Assembly: GCF_020076305.1 (NCBI RefSeq)
Contig: NZ_JAIQXE010000003.1
Location: 744,001 to 808,000 of the forward strand
Length of the DNA: 64,000 bases
Direction of reading: 5' to 3'
Origin: Flavihumibacter profundi
Lineage (GTDB): Bacteria > Bacteroidota > Bacteroidia > Chitinophagales > Chitinophagaceae
Shown: positions 1 through 8,291 of the stretch, piece by piece
Position numbering within the stretch: position 1 is the first letter of the stretch
Layout of the letters: each line of letters begins with the position of its first letter
Notes under the pieces: model-generated
Seen by the model: the letters and a program-made list of their open reading frames with translations, nothing else
Told to the model about the DNA's origin: nothing
The model's database searches: none
Translations under genes and position numbers: made by a program

Positions 1-746
1 GTAGTCAGTTTCATATTGGTCTTTCCGCCCAATCCTTCGGCCTGCGTATAAAATATTTTTTTGTTTTTACTGAAGAGACTACTGTCATTCACGAAATCAT
101 CAGTAAGCAATAAGGAAAGACCAGCGCCTGTATCAAAAAAATAACGGGTATTGGCAATGTTTTCGTCCTTGATACGCGCGCTGATAATAGGAATTGAAGT
201 CAGGTTAGGCTTCAGGAGGTGTCCTCCTTTGGGATATTTCATAGTCCCTTTTGAATAAACAAAGACCCTAAGGGTATCATAATCCAGTTTAACAATATAC
301 CGGGAAAAAAAACTAAAGCCGATAATGCCGTCTATTTTCTCCCCATATACACTGGTTAGAATATCATAGTCGTTGATATGGAAATTCAGGGAATCAACAG
401 TTAGTCCAGGGAAGAATAATTTGTGGTTATAGGCAAACCGGACTTTTTTTAGTCCGGCAATTCCCCGAATCGTTCTATCTGTAGCTACTGTTGGCAGCTT
501 TAAATTGACTACGGTTCCTGAATCCAAGGATATGCCACCACTTCCTGTATCTAAAATGAAATTCAGGGAATCGGGGTAATTATCAAGTTTCGCCCTAACC
601 ATAATTACACCCCCGTTAAATTGGATAAATGGAAAATCAGTCAGTAGCTGTGCCGGGGGGGGTGAAAAATACTCCTGGGAATATGCCTTATCCTGGTTAA
701 AAACAAGGAATAAGGTTACTAGTGCTATCGTGAATTTATTAAGCAA
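1..746 (-). CDS. Retropepsin-like aspartyl protease, C-terminus cut by the window edge
   Basis: The minus strand stays open from the window edge to about 746. The translation has two aspartyl-protease signatures, ILDTGSGG near residue 65 and FFDTGAGLS near residue 202, as in single-chain retropepsin-like proteins of Bacteroidota, which often continue into a PDZ domain (not visible here). No ATG gives a full N-terminus. A TTG at 746 starts MLNKFTIALVTLFLVF, a good signal peptide, so I chose it. The next in-frame ATG, near 600, would remove the signal. An in-frame stop lies upstream near 846. Export to the periplasm or outer membrane is likely. Substrate unknown. The family call is firm and the start is an inference. 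Confidence 0.75.
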   Translation of the reverse strand, partial: MLNKFTIALVTLFLVFNQDKAYSQEYFSPPPAQLLTDFPFIQFNGGVIMVRAKLDNYPDSLNFILDTGSGGISLDSGTVVNLKLPTVATDRTIRGIAGLKKVRFAYNHKLFFPGLTVDSLNFHINDYDILTSVYGEKIDGIIGFSFFSRYIVKLDYDTLRVFVYSKGTMKYPKGGHLLKPNLTSIPIISARIKDENIANTRYFFDTGAGLSLLLTDDFVNDSSLFSKNKKIFYTQAEGLGGKTNMKLT

Positions 747-894
747 ACAGAAGGGGTTTGTAACAATCGGCTGGAAACCAATTGAATTTACTACGTTTTT
801 TTGGGGGCAACAACACCTTTTAACTGAATATTCCTGCCAGTTGTTCTAATGAATCCCAAACCGGAATATTTCAATGCATTCCATATACATGTGC

Positions 895-902
895 TAATTT
901 TG
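895..902 (+). promoter_or_regulatory. Candidate -7 promoter element of mqnC
   Basis: TAATTTTG matches the Bacteroidota -7 consensus TAnnTTTG and lies 23 bp before the mqnC ATG. No clear -33 TTTG is visible at the expected spacing, so this rests on the -7 box and its position. Confidence 0.5.
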
Positions 903-925
903 TAGGCCAAATTAAATAAGGCATT

Positions 926-2050
926 ATGCACTTATCAGAGCTTTACAGGAAGGCATTGAATTTTGAATTTCTATCTGCTGAAGAAGGTGTTTTCCTTTTC
1001 AGGGAAGCCCCATTGACGGAATTAATGAATATCGCAGACCAGTTAAGGAAAATCCAGGTACCCCATGGAAAGGTAACATGGATCATTGATCGTAATATGA
1101 ATACGACCAATGTTTGTATTGCCAATTGTAAGTTTTGCAACTTTTACAGGATTCCAGGTCATGCAGAGGCATATGTTACAGATATTGAGACCTATAAAAA
1201 GAAAATAGCAGAAACCTTCCGTTATGGTGGTGAGCAATTATTGCTTCAGGGTGGACACCACCCTGATTTGGGCCTGGACTATTATACCGGGCTGTTCAAA
1301 CAACTGAAACAACTTTTCCCTGCACTGAAACTACATACACTCGGGCCGCCGGAAGTTGCCCATATCTGCAAACTTGAAAAGAAATCTCATTATGAAGTCC
1401 TGAAGGCCCTTAAAGATGCCGGGATGGACTCCCTGCCAGGCCCTGGAGCTGAAATATTGGTTGACCGTGTGCGCCGCCTGATCAGTAAAGGAAAATGCGG
1501 GGCACAGGAATGGCTGGATATTATGCATGAAGCCCACAAACTCAATCTGACCACCTCGGCTACCATGATGTTTGGACATGTGGAAACCATAGAAGAACGG
1601 ATGGAGCACCTTGTGAAAATAAGGGATGTCCAGGCCAGGAAACCAGATAATGTAAAAGGATTTATTGCATTTATTCCCTGGACATTCCAGGATGTTGATA
1701 CTTTACTCGCCAAAATCCGGGGCGTACATAACATAACTACTCCTGAGGAATACATTAGGATGATTGCGATTAGCCGGATCATGTTACCCAATGTGAAAAA
1801 TATCCAGGCAAGCTGGCTTACAGTTGGGAAAAATGTTGCGCAGATTTGCCTGCATGCCGGAGCCAATGATTTTGGAAGCATCATGATTGAGGAAAATGTG
1901 GTCAGTGCAGCCGGGGCACCTCACCGCTTTACCTACAAAAGCATTCAGTCAGCGATCCGTGAGGCTGGCTTTGAACCCCAGCTAAGGAATCAGCAATACG
2001 AATTCCGGGAAATGCCCGAACAAATTGAAGAGCAGGTCATCAATTATTAA
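926..2050 (+). CDS. mqnC: Cyclic dehypoxanthinyl futalosine synthase (radical SAM)
   Basis: MqnC is the radical SAM enzyme that turns dehypoxanthinyl futalosine into its cyclic form in the futalosine route to menaquinone. The CxxxCxxC cluster motif is C64-IAN-C68-KF-C71, within NTTNVCIANCKFCNFYR. Further MqnC-like blocks are LLQGGHHPDLGLDYY, ATMMFGHVET, GFIAFIPW and ASWLTVG, followed by GANDFGS. The length (374 aa) is normal. MqnE has a different cluster context, which favours MqnC. The ATG is preceded by a good -7 box. The gene stands alone, and no other menaquinone gene is in the window. Confidence 0.93.
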   Translation: MHLSELYRKALNFEFLSAEEGVFLFREAPLTELMNIADQLRKIQVPHGKVTWIIDRNMNTTNVCIANCKFCNFYRIPGHAEAYVTDIETYKKKIAETFRYGGEQLLLQGGHHPDLGLDYYTGLFKQLKQLFPALKLHTLGPPEVAHICKLEKKSHYEVLKALKDAGMDSLPGPGAEILVDRVRRLISKGKCGAQEWLDIMHEAHKLNLTTSATMMFGHVETIEERMEHLVKIRDVQARKPDNVKGFIAFIPWTFQDVDTLLAKIRGVHNITTPEEYIRMIAISRIMLPNVKNIQASWLTVGKNVAQICLHAGANDFGSIMIEENVVSAAGAPHRFTYKSIQSAIREAGFEPQLRNQQYEFREMPEQIEEQVINY

Positions 2051-2095
2051 ACCTTAAGAGCCAACCTCTTTGTTTTTATTCTCGTCTGCTTGTAC

Positions 2096-2386
2096 ATGAA
2101 AATCCTGCGACCAAGCCTGGTACTCTGCCTCTTGCTCGATGCTGTTGGCTATTTTACATACGCAATTCCCGTACTGGGAGAATTTGGTGACCTTATCTGG
2201 GCCCCGGTTTCAGGTATAATTTTTTACCATCTATTCGGTGGATGGAAAGGTGCTTTAGGCGGTTTATTCAGTTTCACAGAGGAAATACTTCCCTTCACGG
2301 ATTTTATCCCCACTTTCACTATAGGCTGGCTTGTTCAGAGGTTCAGTAAAAAGAACCAGCAAAATGGGCTGTTTACCATTAAATAA
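2096..2386 (+). CDS. Small conserved membrane protein
   Basis: This is a 96-residue hydrophobic protein starting at ATG 2096 (MKILRPSLVLCLL). A TTG six bases upstream is possible but less likely. It has an N-terminal membrane segment, then a Gly/Phe-rich segment (LIWAPVSGIIFYHLFGGW) and a second hydrophobic stretch ending in a basic tail. It resembles small uncharacterised proteins I associate with Bacteroidota genomes. I do not know its function. It follows mqnC by 45 bp on the same strand and may share its transcript. Confidence 0.7.
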   Translation: MKILRPSLVLCLLLDAVGYFTYAIPVLGEFGDLIWAPVSGIIFYHLFGGWKGALGGLFSFTEEILPFTDFIPTFTIGWLVQRFSKKNQQNGLFTIK

Positions 2387-2473
2387 ACCATTGAATTACC
2401 TGTTTTCCGCGCTACTAATTTCCTGGAGAATTACCCGGCATGATTTTGGCAATAAATTTTAATAGGGTAAAAA

Positions 2474-2600
2474 CCACCTTAAATGGTGGGAAGGATAGGT
2501 ATGTGCATAAAAAAAGGGGTCAGAATAGAAATTCAACCCCGTTTTTAAAATCCAATATCCTATGAAAAACCAATACAATAATATAGGTTTTCACCTATAT
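2474..2600. terminator. Cluster of three hairpins between convergent genes
   Basis: Three inverted repeats lie between the converging genes ending at 2386 and 2646: CCACC/GGTGG at 2474-2489, an A-tract/GGGGT stem closed by ACCCC/T-tract at 2510-2546, and ATATAGGT with a TTTC loop and ACCTATAT at 2581-2600. The middle one has A and T tracts on both flanks and fits a bidirectional intrinsic terminator. The last sits just past the stop of the minus-strand gene. Confidence 0.55.
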
Positions 2601-2645
2601 ATGCAAGTATTTTTATAAATTGAGTAGAACTACGTATTGCAGAAA

Positions 2646-3275
2646 TTAATTCTTGAGCAGCTTTTCTGTGAGTACCTGCCCGCTTTCTGCCTGAGTTAAC
2701 GTAATGATATACAGGCCTTTCTCTAATCCTGAAACATCGAGGTACTGTAATCCGGCCTTTAATTTTACATTGGTCCTTACCTGTCCGCCTGCGTCAGTAA
2801 GTAATAGTTCCAAAGGTTGTTCGGAACGTACAATCAGGATATTATCGACCGGATTTGGATAAAACCGGCAGGTCATATCACCAGCAAAACTTGTTGAAAC
2901 GATTCTCGAAACCTGTTGCCATCCAAAATCAGGTGACCATTTGACCCGGTAATAGTTATTTCCTTTTAACGGCAGTTCGTCAATAAATTGTCCCAGCTTC
3001 CCTTCCTGGCGAAGTACCGCAACAACTTCATAGTTACCATTCTGCAGGGGAGATCGCTCAATAGTAATATAGCCTGGTTGTGCTGAGGCGTTCAGGGACC
3101 ATTGCAACAGCAATTTACCCTGGCCCGCATTGGCCGGTTCTTCCAATTTAATCATTATTGGGCCCGTAGCCGTAGCTACCAGGCGCTGAAAGGCTTGGCT
3201 GTAGCTTGTCTGCGCAACACCGGTATAAAAAAGGCATACCAATGCCACGGACAATAAATGGGTTAGTATTCGCAT
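2646..3275 (-). CDS. Secreted protein with T9SS type A sorting domain
   Basis: 209 residues. The N-terminal signal peptide is MRILTHLLSVALVCLFYTGVA. The last ~75 residues, from RFYPNPVDN through GLYIITL to the basic LLKN end, form a type A sorting domain that sends proteins through the type IX secretion system to the cell surface. The middle has two beta-rich stretches typical of Ig-like folds (QPGYITIERSP and NNYYRVKW) and no catalytic motif. It is probably a surface or adhesive protein. It is divergent from mgsA with a 139 bp shared upstream region. Confidence 0.85.
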   Translation of the reverse strand: MRILTHLLSVALVCLFYTGVAQTSYSQAFQRLVATATGPIMIKLEEPANAGQGKLLLQWSLNASAQPGYITIERSPLQNGNYEVVAVLRQEGKLGQFIDELPLKGNNYYRVKWSPDFGWQQVSRIVSTSFAGDMTCRFYPNPVDNILIVRSEQPLELLLTDAGGQVRTNVKLKAGLQYLDVSGLEKGLYIITLTQAESGQVLTEKLLKN

Positions 3276-3414
3276 AGTCTGGTCCGTAAGACTGTGGATA
3301 ACATGTGAACAATTATTGTGCCATAGGTAAAACGACCGGGAAAATATTTCTATTGGGTGGGTAGTGTTAATCCTTTTTTAAAGTGAACTTTATCTGATAA
3401 AGCGCGTGTAAACG

Positions 3415-3870
3415 ATGAACAACAGAATATTTGGCAGCAGGAAAAGGATTGCAATGGTGGCCCACGACAAGAAGAAAAAAGAATTGCTGGAATGGGCAGA
3501 GCATAATAAGGTGTTGCTGTCGCGGCATGAGCTGATGGCAACGGGAACAACCGGTCGGCTGTTGGAAGACCAGCTGGACAGGCCCGTAAAAAAACTTTTA
3601 AGTGGCCCGCTTGGGGGTGACCAGCAGATTGGCGCCATGATCGCCGCCGGCGAAATAGATATCCTGATCTTTTTCTGGGACCCTATGGAGGCTCAACCAC
3701 ACGACAGTGATGTAAAAGCCTTGCTTCGCCTGGCCGTAGCCTGGAACTGCGTAGTCGCAAATGACCCTGCAACGGCCGATTTCATTTTCACCTCTCCCCT
3801 GATGCAGCAGGACTATGAAGCCATCGTACCCGATTACTCCCAGTATTTGCACAGGAGCATTGAAAAGTAA
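3415..3870 (+). CDS. mgsA: Methylglyoxal synthase
   Basis: This enzyme converts dihydroxyacetone phosphate to methylglyoxal plus phosphate, a bypass that relieves phosphate limitation in glycolysis. The family blocks are present: RIAMVAHDKKK, LMATGTTG, GPLGGDQQIGA (D69 is the likely catalytic base) and FFWDPMEAQPHDSDV (D89 and H96 in the active site). Length 151 aa is normal. The start is ATG 3415. It converges with the DUF3817 gene, 24 bp apart. Confidence 0.93.
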   Translation: MNNRIFGSRKRIAMVAHDKKKKELLEWAEHNKVLLSRHELMATGTTGRLLEDQLDRPVKKLLSGPLGGDQQIGAMIAAGEIDILIFFWDPMEAQPHDSDVKALLRLAVAWNCVVANDPATADFIFTSPLMQQDYEAIVPDYSQYLHRSIEK

Positions 3871-3894
3871 CTGTATTTCTCTGCTGTGGTAATA

Positions 3895-4188
3895 TTATTT
3901 CCGCAAGTATACTCGCTCGAAGACAAAAGGGCCGAATGGCAGAAAAGCTGCGAAGAAGGCAAATAAGAGTTGCTTCAGGGTCCAACCGCAAGCTTTTCCG
4001 GTTCGTATCACCATTAGACAATACCAGATAAAAAGGACCCCATGTGCCCAGCCCAGGTAACGTACCACTTCAGGAATTCCTAATAAATATTTTATTGGCA
4101 TGGCAATGGCCACCAGTAATAAAAAAGATATCCCTTCGGCAAATCCAATTTTCCTGAACAGGTTTAGCGTGCGCAAATTTTCTTCCAT
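3895..4188 (-). CDS. DUF3817 family integral membrane protein
   Basis: 97 residues with about three membrane segments. It starts MEENLRTLNLFRKIGFAEGISFLLLV and has the DUF3817 features GxAEGxSFLLL, the central VRYLGWAHGVLFIWY and the closing LPFGPFVFE. Members are small inner-membrane proteins of unknown function. The nearest upstream feature is a 33 bp palindrome at 4218-4250, which lies in or next to the 5' leader of this gene. Confidence 0.85.
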   Translation of the reverse strand: MEENLRTLNLFRKIGFAEGISFLLLVAIAMPIKYLLGIPEVVRYLGWAHGVLFIWYCLMVIRTGKACGWTLKQLLFAFFAAFLPFGPFVFERVYLRK

Positions 4189-4217
4189 TATCCAACAATT
4201 TGGCCGCGAAGATAATG

Positions 4218-4250
4218 ATTCACCCGCCGGGTAATACCCGGCGGGTGAAT
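4218..4250. repeat. Palindromic element, copy A (33 bp, intergenic)
   Basis: A perfect inverted repeat: a 15 bp arm ATTCACCCGCCGGGT, the loop AAT, then its exact reverse complement. The same architecture recurs at 44644 and 54554. Against the genic copy at 54554, this one differs only at the middle base of each arm, a C:G pair instead of G:C, so pairing is kept. It lies between two minus-strand genes, 30 bp before the DUF3817 start and 20 bp after the upstream lipoprotein stop. Confidence 0.9.
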
Positions 4251-4269
4251 GTGGGTTTTTTTTACCAGG

Positions 4270-5262
4270 CTATACCGTCTTCGGATTCTTTGGAATTCCC
4301 GGTTGCTTTTTTTCTTTGCCCGCCTCCTTCTGGATCTGGATGACTTTTCGAATGACATCAACTACCGGTGCGCCAATACCCAGGCGTTGGGCATTGGAAT
4401 TTGCCGGTATTGCCATCATGGTGACAGGATCAAAAAGCAGGTAATTTCCTGCCTTTTTTCCTGAAGAATCGACGCTTCCCCCAGGTACATAAACTTGTAT
4501 TTTGACGTTTTGGTAACCATTGGGAAAATAGCGCACATAATAACCTTCAGGCTGTAAATACCATTGGTCTTTTTTGTAGTCTGCATGCCTTATTACAGAT
4601 GGTTGGCGCAACACCGCTACCCGCTCATATACCTCGTAAGAACTGGCACCCAATTCAAACAAATTATTGATATCCCGTGAAGCATTTCCTAATCCTGTTT
4701 CTGGCAGGGTTGTGGCGATTGTCTTAACAATGCCCATCACGCCACCTTTTAATTCAAATATTTGTTTGGGTGATAATAGCTGTACAGCTGTAGACTGCAC
4801 TGGAAAAGATAGTTTATTGAAATTAGAACCGCTTACAACAGACCATAACAATAGCTGGATATTCTTCTGCTCGAGGTCCGGCTTTTTTAAAGAATTGCGC
4901 AGGATGGTTTCAATAATATCCCTGCGGTAACCTCCTAAGGGTGCCATCAGGTAGGCATCCCTGTCAGAAGGGGAAGGCGTTCCCGGTTGCAGGCAATAGC
5001 TTTTATAATCTGCTTCGTAATATCCGTCAACCAGCACATAATCCCCATCCTGCGTTTGGGGCAGATCCAATAGGGAGAGCGGTTTTCTATCTGCCAGGAA
5101 ATCGAATTGACCGGAAATGACAGCTTCGGGATAAACTGTTTCCGGCTGAACCACCAGGCGGTTATTGCTGGAATTATTGCTGCTTGCTGTATCGTGTGTT
5201 GCAGTGGCGCAGGAGGCCAGCAGCATAAAAAACCATACTTTCCTAAGTACAAATTTTAGCAT
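4270..5262 (-). CDS. Hypothetical lipoprotein
   Basis: 330 residues. The lipobox LLASC near residue 18 marks a lipoprotein, followed by a Ser/Asn-rich linker. The body (residues ~40-290) has no motif I recognise. It contains DGDYVLVDGYYEADYKSYCLQPG and a YLQPEGYYVRYFPNGYQNVKIQVYVPGG-type beta region, and ends in a Lys/Pro-rich tail. It is probably periplasmic or outer-membrane anchored. No function can be assigned. It is divergent from uvrB across 143 bp. Confidence 0.75.
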   Translation of the reverse strand: MLKFVLRKVWFFMLLASCATATHDTASSNNSSNNRLVVQPETVYPEAVISGQFDFLADRKPLSLLDLPQTQDGDYVLVDGYYEADYKSYCLQPGTPSPSDRDAYLMAPLGGYRRDIIETILRNSLKKPDLEQKNIQLLLWSVVSGSNFNKLSFPVQSTAVQLLSPKQIFELKGGVMGIVKTIATTLPETGLGNASRDINNLFELGASSYEVYERVAVLRQPSVIRHADYKKDQWYLQPEGYYVRYFPNGYQNVKIQVYVPGGSVDSSGKKAGNYLLFDPVTMMAIPANSNAQRLGIGAPVVDVIRKVIQIQKEAGKEKKQPGIPKNPKTV

Positions 5263-5405
5263 AGGGTGCTTTTTTAAATTATAGCTCTTGTAAAAGCATT
5301 GGCCCGGTAAAGAATCTTAAGATTCAGGAACACGGGTATCCTCTGATTAATAACGCAGAATTGGCGGTTATTGTATAAAGAATTGCCTTCTTCGTAAATT
5401 GCAAC

Positions 5406-7445
5406 ATGCCATTTCAACTCAAAGCGCCTTACAAACCAGCCGGGGACCAGCCCGAGGCAATCCGCCAGCTCATCGAAGGATTGCAGGCCGGGGAAAGGGA
5501 CCAGACCCTGCTGGGCGTGACCGGTAGTGGTAAAACGTTTACTATCGCCAATGTCATCCAGGCCGTCCAGAAGCCGACCCTGGTATTGACCCATAACAAA
5601 ACACTGGTGGCTCAGCTATATGGCGAATTCAAACAATTCTTTCCGGATAATGCGGTGGGATATTTCGTTTCCTACTACGACTACTACCAACCGGAAGCCT
5701 ACCTGCCGGTATCAGATACTTATATCGAAAAAGACCTGGCCATTAATGAGGAACTCGATAAGTTGCGACTGCAGGCCACTTCACAATTGCTTAGCGGCCG
5801 CCGCGACATTATTGTCGTCGCCTCTGTGAGCTGTATTTATGGTATGGGTAATCCAACGGAATTTGAAAATGGCATCGTGCGCATCCACGAAGGACAGACT
5901 ATTTCTCGGCAGGGTTTTTTACATGCCCTTGTTAATTCACTTTATAGCCGTACCCAGACTGATTTTACCCGGGGCACCTTCAGGGTTAAGGGAGATACCG
6001 TTGATATCAACCTACCTTACCTGGATATCGGCTACCGCATCGCCTTCTTCGGGGATGATATTGAAACTATTGAAAGCTTCGAAATACAAACCGGCAAAAG
6101 AATCGGGCGTCTCGAAAACGCCGCCATCTTCCCTGCTAACCTTTACCTCGCGCCTAAGGACCAGATGCAACAGGTCCTTTATGAAATCCAGGATGAAATG
6201 GCCGCACAGGTGGAATACTTTAAGCAACAGGGAAAATTCATTGAAGCACAACGCCTTAGTGAACGTGTGAATTACGACCTGGAAATGATTCGCGAGCTGG
6301 GTTATTGCAATGGCGTTGAGAACTACTCCCGCTTTTTTGACCGGCGCAAACCCGGCACCAGGCCGTTTTGCCTGCTGGATTATTTCCCCGGGGATTACCT
6401 TTGCGTGATCGATGAAAGTCACCAGACCATTCCGCAGGTTAGTGGTATGTATGGAGGCGACCGGAGCCGTAAACTTAACCTGGTAGACTATGGTTTCCGA
6501 CTGCCTTCGGCGCTGGATAACCGTCCGCTCAATTTCCACGAATTCGAATCCCTGCTGAACCAGACCATCTATGTGTCAGCTACTCCCGGTGACTATGAGC
6601 TGGAAAAAACCGGGGGTGTAGTAGTAGAACAGGTAGTCCGGCCAACCGGATTGCTTGACCCACCCATTGAAATCCGCCCCAGCATTAACCAGATTGATGA
6701 CCTCCTCAATGAAATCGACTTACGCGTAAAACAAGGTGATCGCGTACTGGTGACCACATTAACCAAACGTATGGCGGAGGAGATGGACAAATACCTGGGA
6801 AGGATAAATATCAAATCGAAATATATCCATAGTGAAGTGGATACCCTCGACCGGGTGGAAATCCTTCGCCAGCTGCGTTTAGGGGAGATCGATGTTTTGG
6901 TCGGCGTGAACCTGCTGCGGGAAGGGCTTGACCTGCCGGAGGTGTCTCTCGTAGCGATACTGGATGCCGATAAGGAAGGCTTTTTGCGCAATGAAAAATC
7001 ACTGACCCAGACTGCAGGAAGGGCCGCAAGAAATGTAAACGGACTGGTTATATTTTATGCGGATAAGATGACGGAGAGTATGCAGAAAACTATCGATGAA
7101 ACTACGCGCCGCCGCGAAAAGCAGATCGCTTATAACAGGGAACATGGCATTACTCCCCGGACAATTATTAAATCTATCGAGCAGGTGATGGCCCAGACAT
7201 CGGTTCTTGACATTAAGGGCTTTGATGTGAAAAACCCATATGCCATTGCACCTGATGAAGACCTTATACCGGTTGCCGCCGATGAGCAAGCTGCATATAA
7301 GACCATACCACAGCTTGAAAAAGCCATCCAGCACACGAAGAAAACCATGGAAAAAGCGGCTAAGGACATGGATTTCATGGAAGCTGCACGCTTAAGGGAT
7401 GAGATGTTCCGGATGCAAAAAGAGCTGGAGACCATGAAAAAATAG
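5406..7445 (+). CDS. uvrB: Excinuclease ABC subunit B
   Basis: UvrB is the damage-verifying helicase-like subunit of nucleotide excision repair. Walker A is GVTGSGKT at residues 37-44. The beta-hairpin that probes DNA includes YFVSYYDYYQPEAY near 93-106. The DEAD-like box is DESH near 336. The helicase C-terminal motifs include VLVTTLTKRMAEE and VGVNLLREGLDLPEVSLV, and a C-terminal UVR domain (AARLRDEMFRMQKEL) binds UvrC/UvrA. The length, 679 aa, is normal. The start ATG 5406 gives the canonical MPFQLKAPYKPAGDQPEAI. Confidence 0.97.
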   Translation: MPFQLKAPYKPAGDQPEAIRQLIEGLQAGERDQTLLGVTGSGKTFTIANVIQAVQKPTLVLTHNKTLVAQLYGEFKQFFPDNAVGYFVSYYDYYQPEAYLPVSDTYIEKDLAINEELDKLRLQATSQLLSGRRDIIVVASVSCIYGMGNPTEFENGIVRIHEGQTISRQGFLHALVNSLYSRTQTDFTRGTFRVKGDTVDINLPYLDIGYRIAFFGDDIETIESFEIQTGKRIGRLENAAIFPANLYLAPKDQMQQVLYEIQDEMAAQVEYFKQQGKFIEAQRLSERVNYDLEMIRELGYCNGVENYSRFFDRRKPGTRPFCLLDYFPGDYLCVIDESHQTIPQVSGMYGGDRSRKLNLVDYGFRLPSALDNRPLNFHEFESLLNQTIYVSATPGDYELEKTGGVVVEQVVRPTGLLDPPIEIRPSINQIDDLLNEIDLRVKQGDRVLVTTLTKRMAEEMDKYLGRINIKSKYIHSEVDTLDRVEILRQLRLGEIDVLVGVNLLREGLDLPEVSLVAILDADKEGFLRNEKSLTQTAGRAARNVNGLVIFYADKMTESMQKTIDETTRRREKQIAYNREHGITPRTIIKSIEQVMAQTSVLDIKGFDVKNPYAIAPDEDLIPVAADEQAAYKTIPQLEKAIQHTKKTMEKAAKDMDFMEAARLRDEMFRMQKELETMKK

Positions 7446-7472
7446 TATCTTATATTTTCATAATACCAGGCC

Positions 7473-8216
7473 ATGATCTCTATTGCGTTGTACAACCTGA
7501 AAGGCGGTGTTGGTAAAACCGCCACTAGTGTAAACCTTTCTTACCTGGCTGCATTGGATGGCTATAAGGCCCTCCTATGGGACCTTGACCCCCAGGGTTC
7601 CGCCTCCTTTTACTATAACATACAACCGAAGGTAAAAAGCGGCACACAAAAATTATTCAGTGAGCAGCTTGACCTGGATGACCTGATTATGGCAACAGGC
7701 TATGACAATATTGATATCATTCCCGCCGACCTCACAGCCCGTAACCTGGAACTGATAATGGAAGAAATGCGGACCTCCAGGAAAAGATTCAAAACCATTT
7801 TATCCAGCCTGGCGAATGACTATGATTTTGTTTTCATTGATTGTCCACCCGGTTTCTCTGTTTTATCCGAAAATATTTTTACTGCTTCAGATATTATCCT
7901 GATGCCAACAATTCCTACTACGCTTTCCGTGCGTACGTATGAATTGGTAAAAGAATACTTCGAAGAAAAATCTTTAGACCTTAGAAAGCTGATGTGTTGT
8001 TTCACTATGGTTGACATTCGCAAGAATATGCATATTGATACTATGGAGCAACTGATCAAAGACAAAAGATTCTTCTCGAATTATATTCCCTACCTCTCTG
8101 ATGTTGAAAAGATGGGAATCTACCAGGCACCCATTGCCGTATTCGCACCGTCCAGTTATGCAGCCAAGTGCTACCGGGATCTTTGGGAAGAAATAAAAGA
8201 AGGCGTAGTGGGATGA
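7473..8216 (+). CDS. Orphan ParA/MinD-type ATPase
   Basis: A 247-residue ParA-family P-loop ATPase. The deviant Walker A KGGVGKTA is at residues 10-17, Walker A' is LWDLDPQGSA near 40, and Walker B is VFIDCPPG near 117. There is no N-terminal HTH, so this is the small (type Ib or orphan) class. There is no parB or centromere-like repeat nearby, so plasmid-type partition is unlikely. Orphan ParAs often position a cargo on the nucleoid. It follows uvrB by 27 bp and leads a same-strand run with CapA-like and phosphoribosyltransferase genes, which suggests, without proving, a shared task. Confidence 0.88.
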   Translation: MISIALYNLKGGVGKTATSVNLSYLAALDGYKALLWDLDPQGSASFYYNIQPKVKSGTQKLFSEQLDLDDLIMATGYDNIDIIPADLTARNLELIMEEMRTSRKRFKTILSSLANDYDFVFIDCPPGFSVLSENIFTASDIILMPTIPTTLSVRTYELVKEYFEEKSLDLRKLMCCFTMVDIRKNMHIDTMEQLIKDKRFFSNYIPYLSDVEKMGIYQAPIAVFAPSSYAAKCYRDLWEEIKEGVVG

Positions 8217-8291
8217 ATGGCTGATGACAATCATTCTTTTTGTTGGCGGTAGTCCTATTTTAATTCTACTGTATGAACTAACCTTGTACTA

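Noticed and set aside
3293-3301. A perfect DnaA box TGTGGATAA upstream of mgsA
   Set aside because: Single isolated copy with no AT-rich stretch or further boxes nearby; expected by chance in a genome of this size.
4218-4260. Palindrome copy A as a simple terminator
   Set aside because: A T-tract lies on the plus strand, but the flanking genes are on the minus strand, where no T-tract follows. The same unit inside a coding gene argues for a repeat element.
7446-8291. Plasmid or phage partition locus around the ParA gene
   Set aside because: No parB, no centromere-like repeats, no replication or phage genes; the surroundings are chromosomal.
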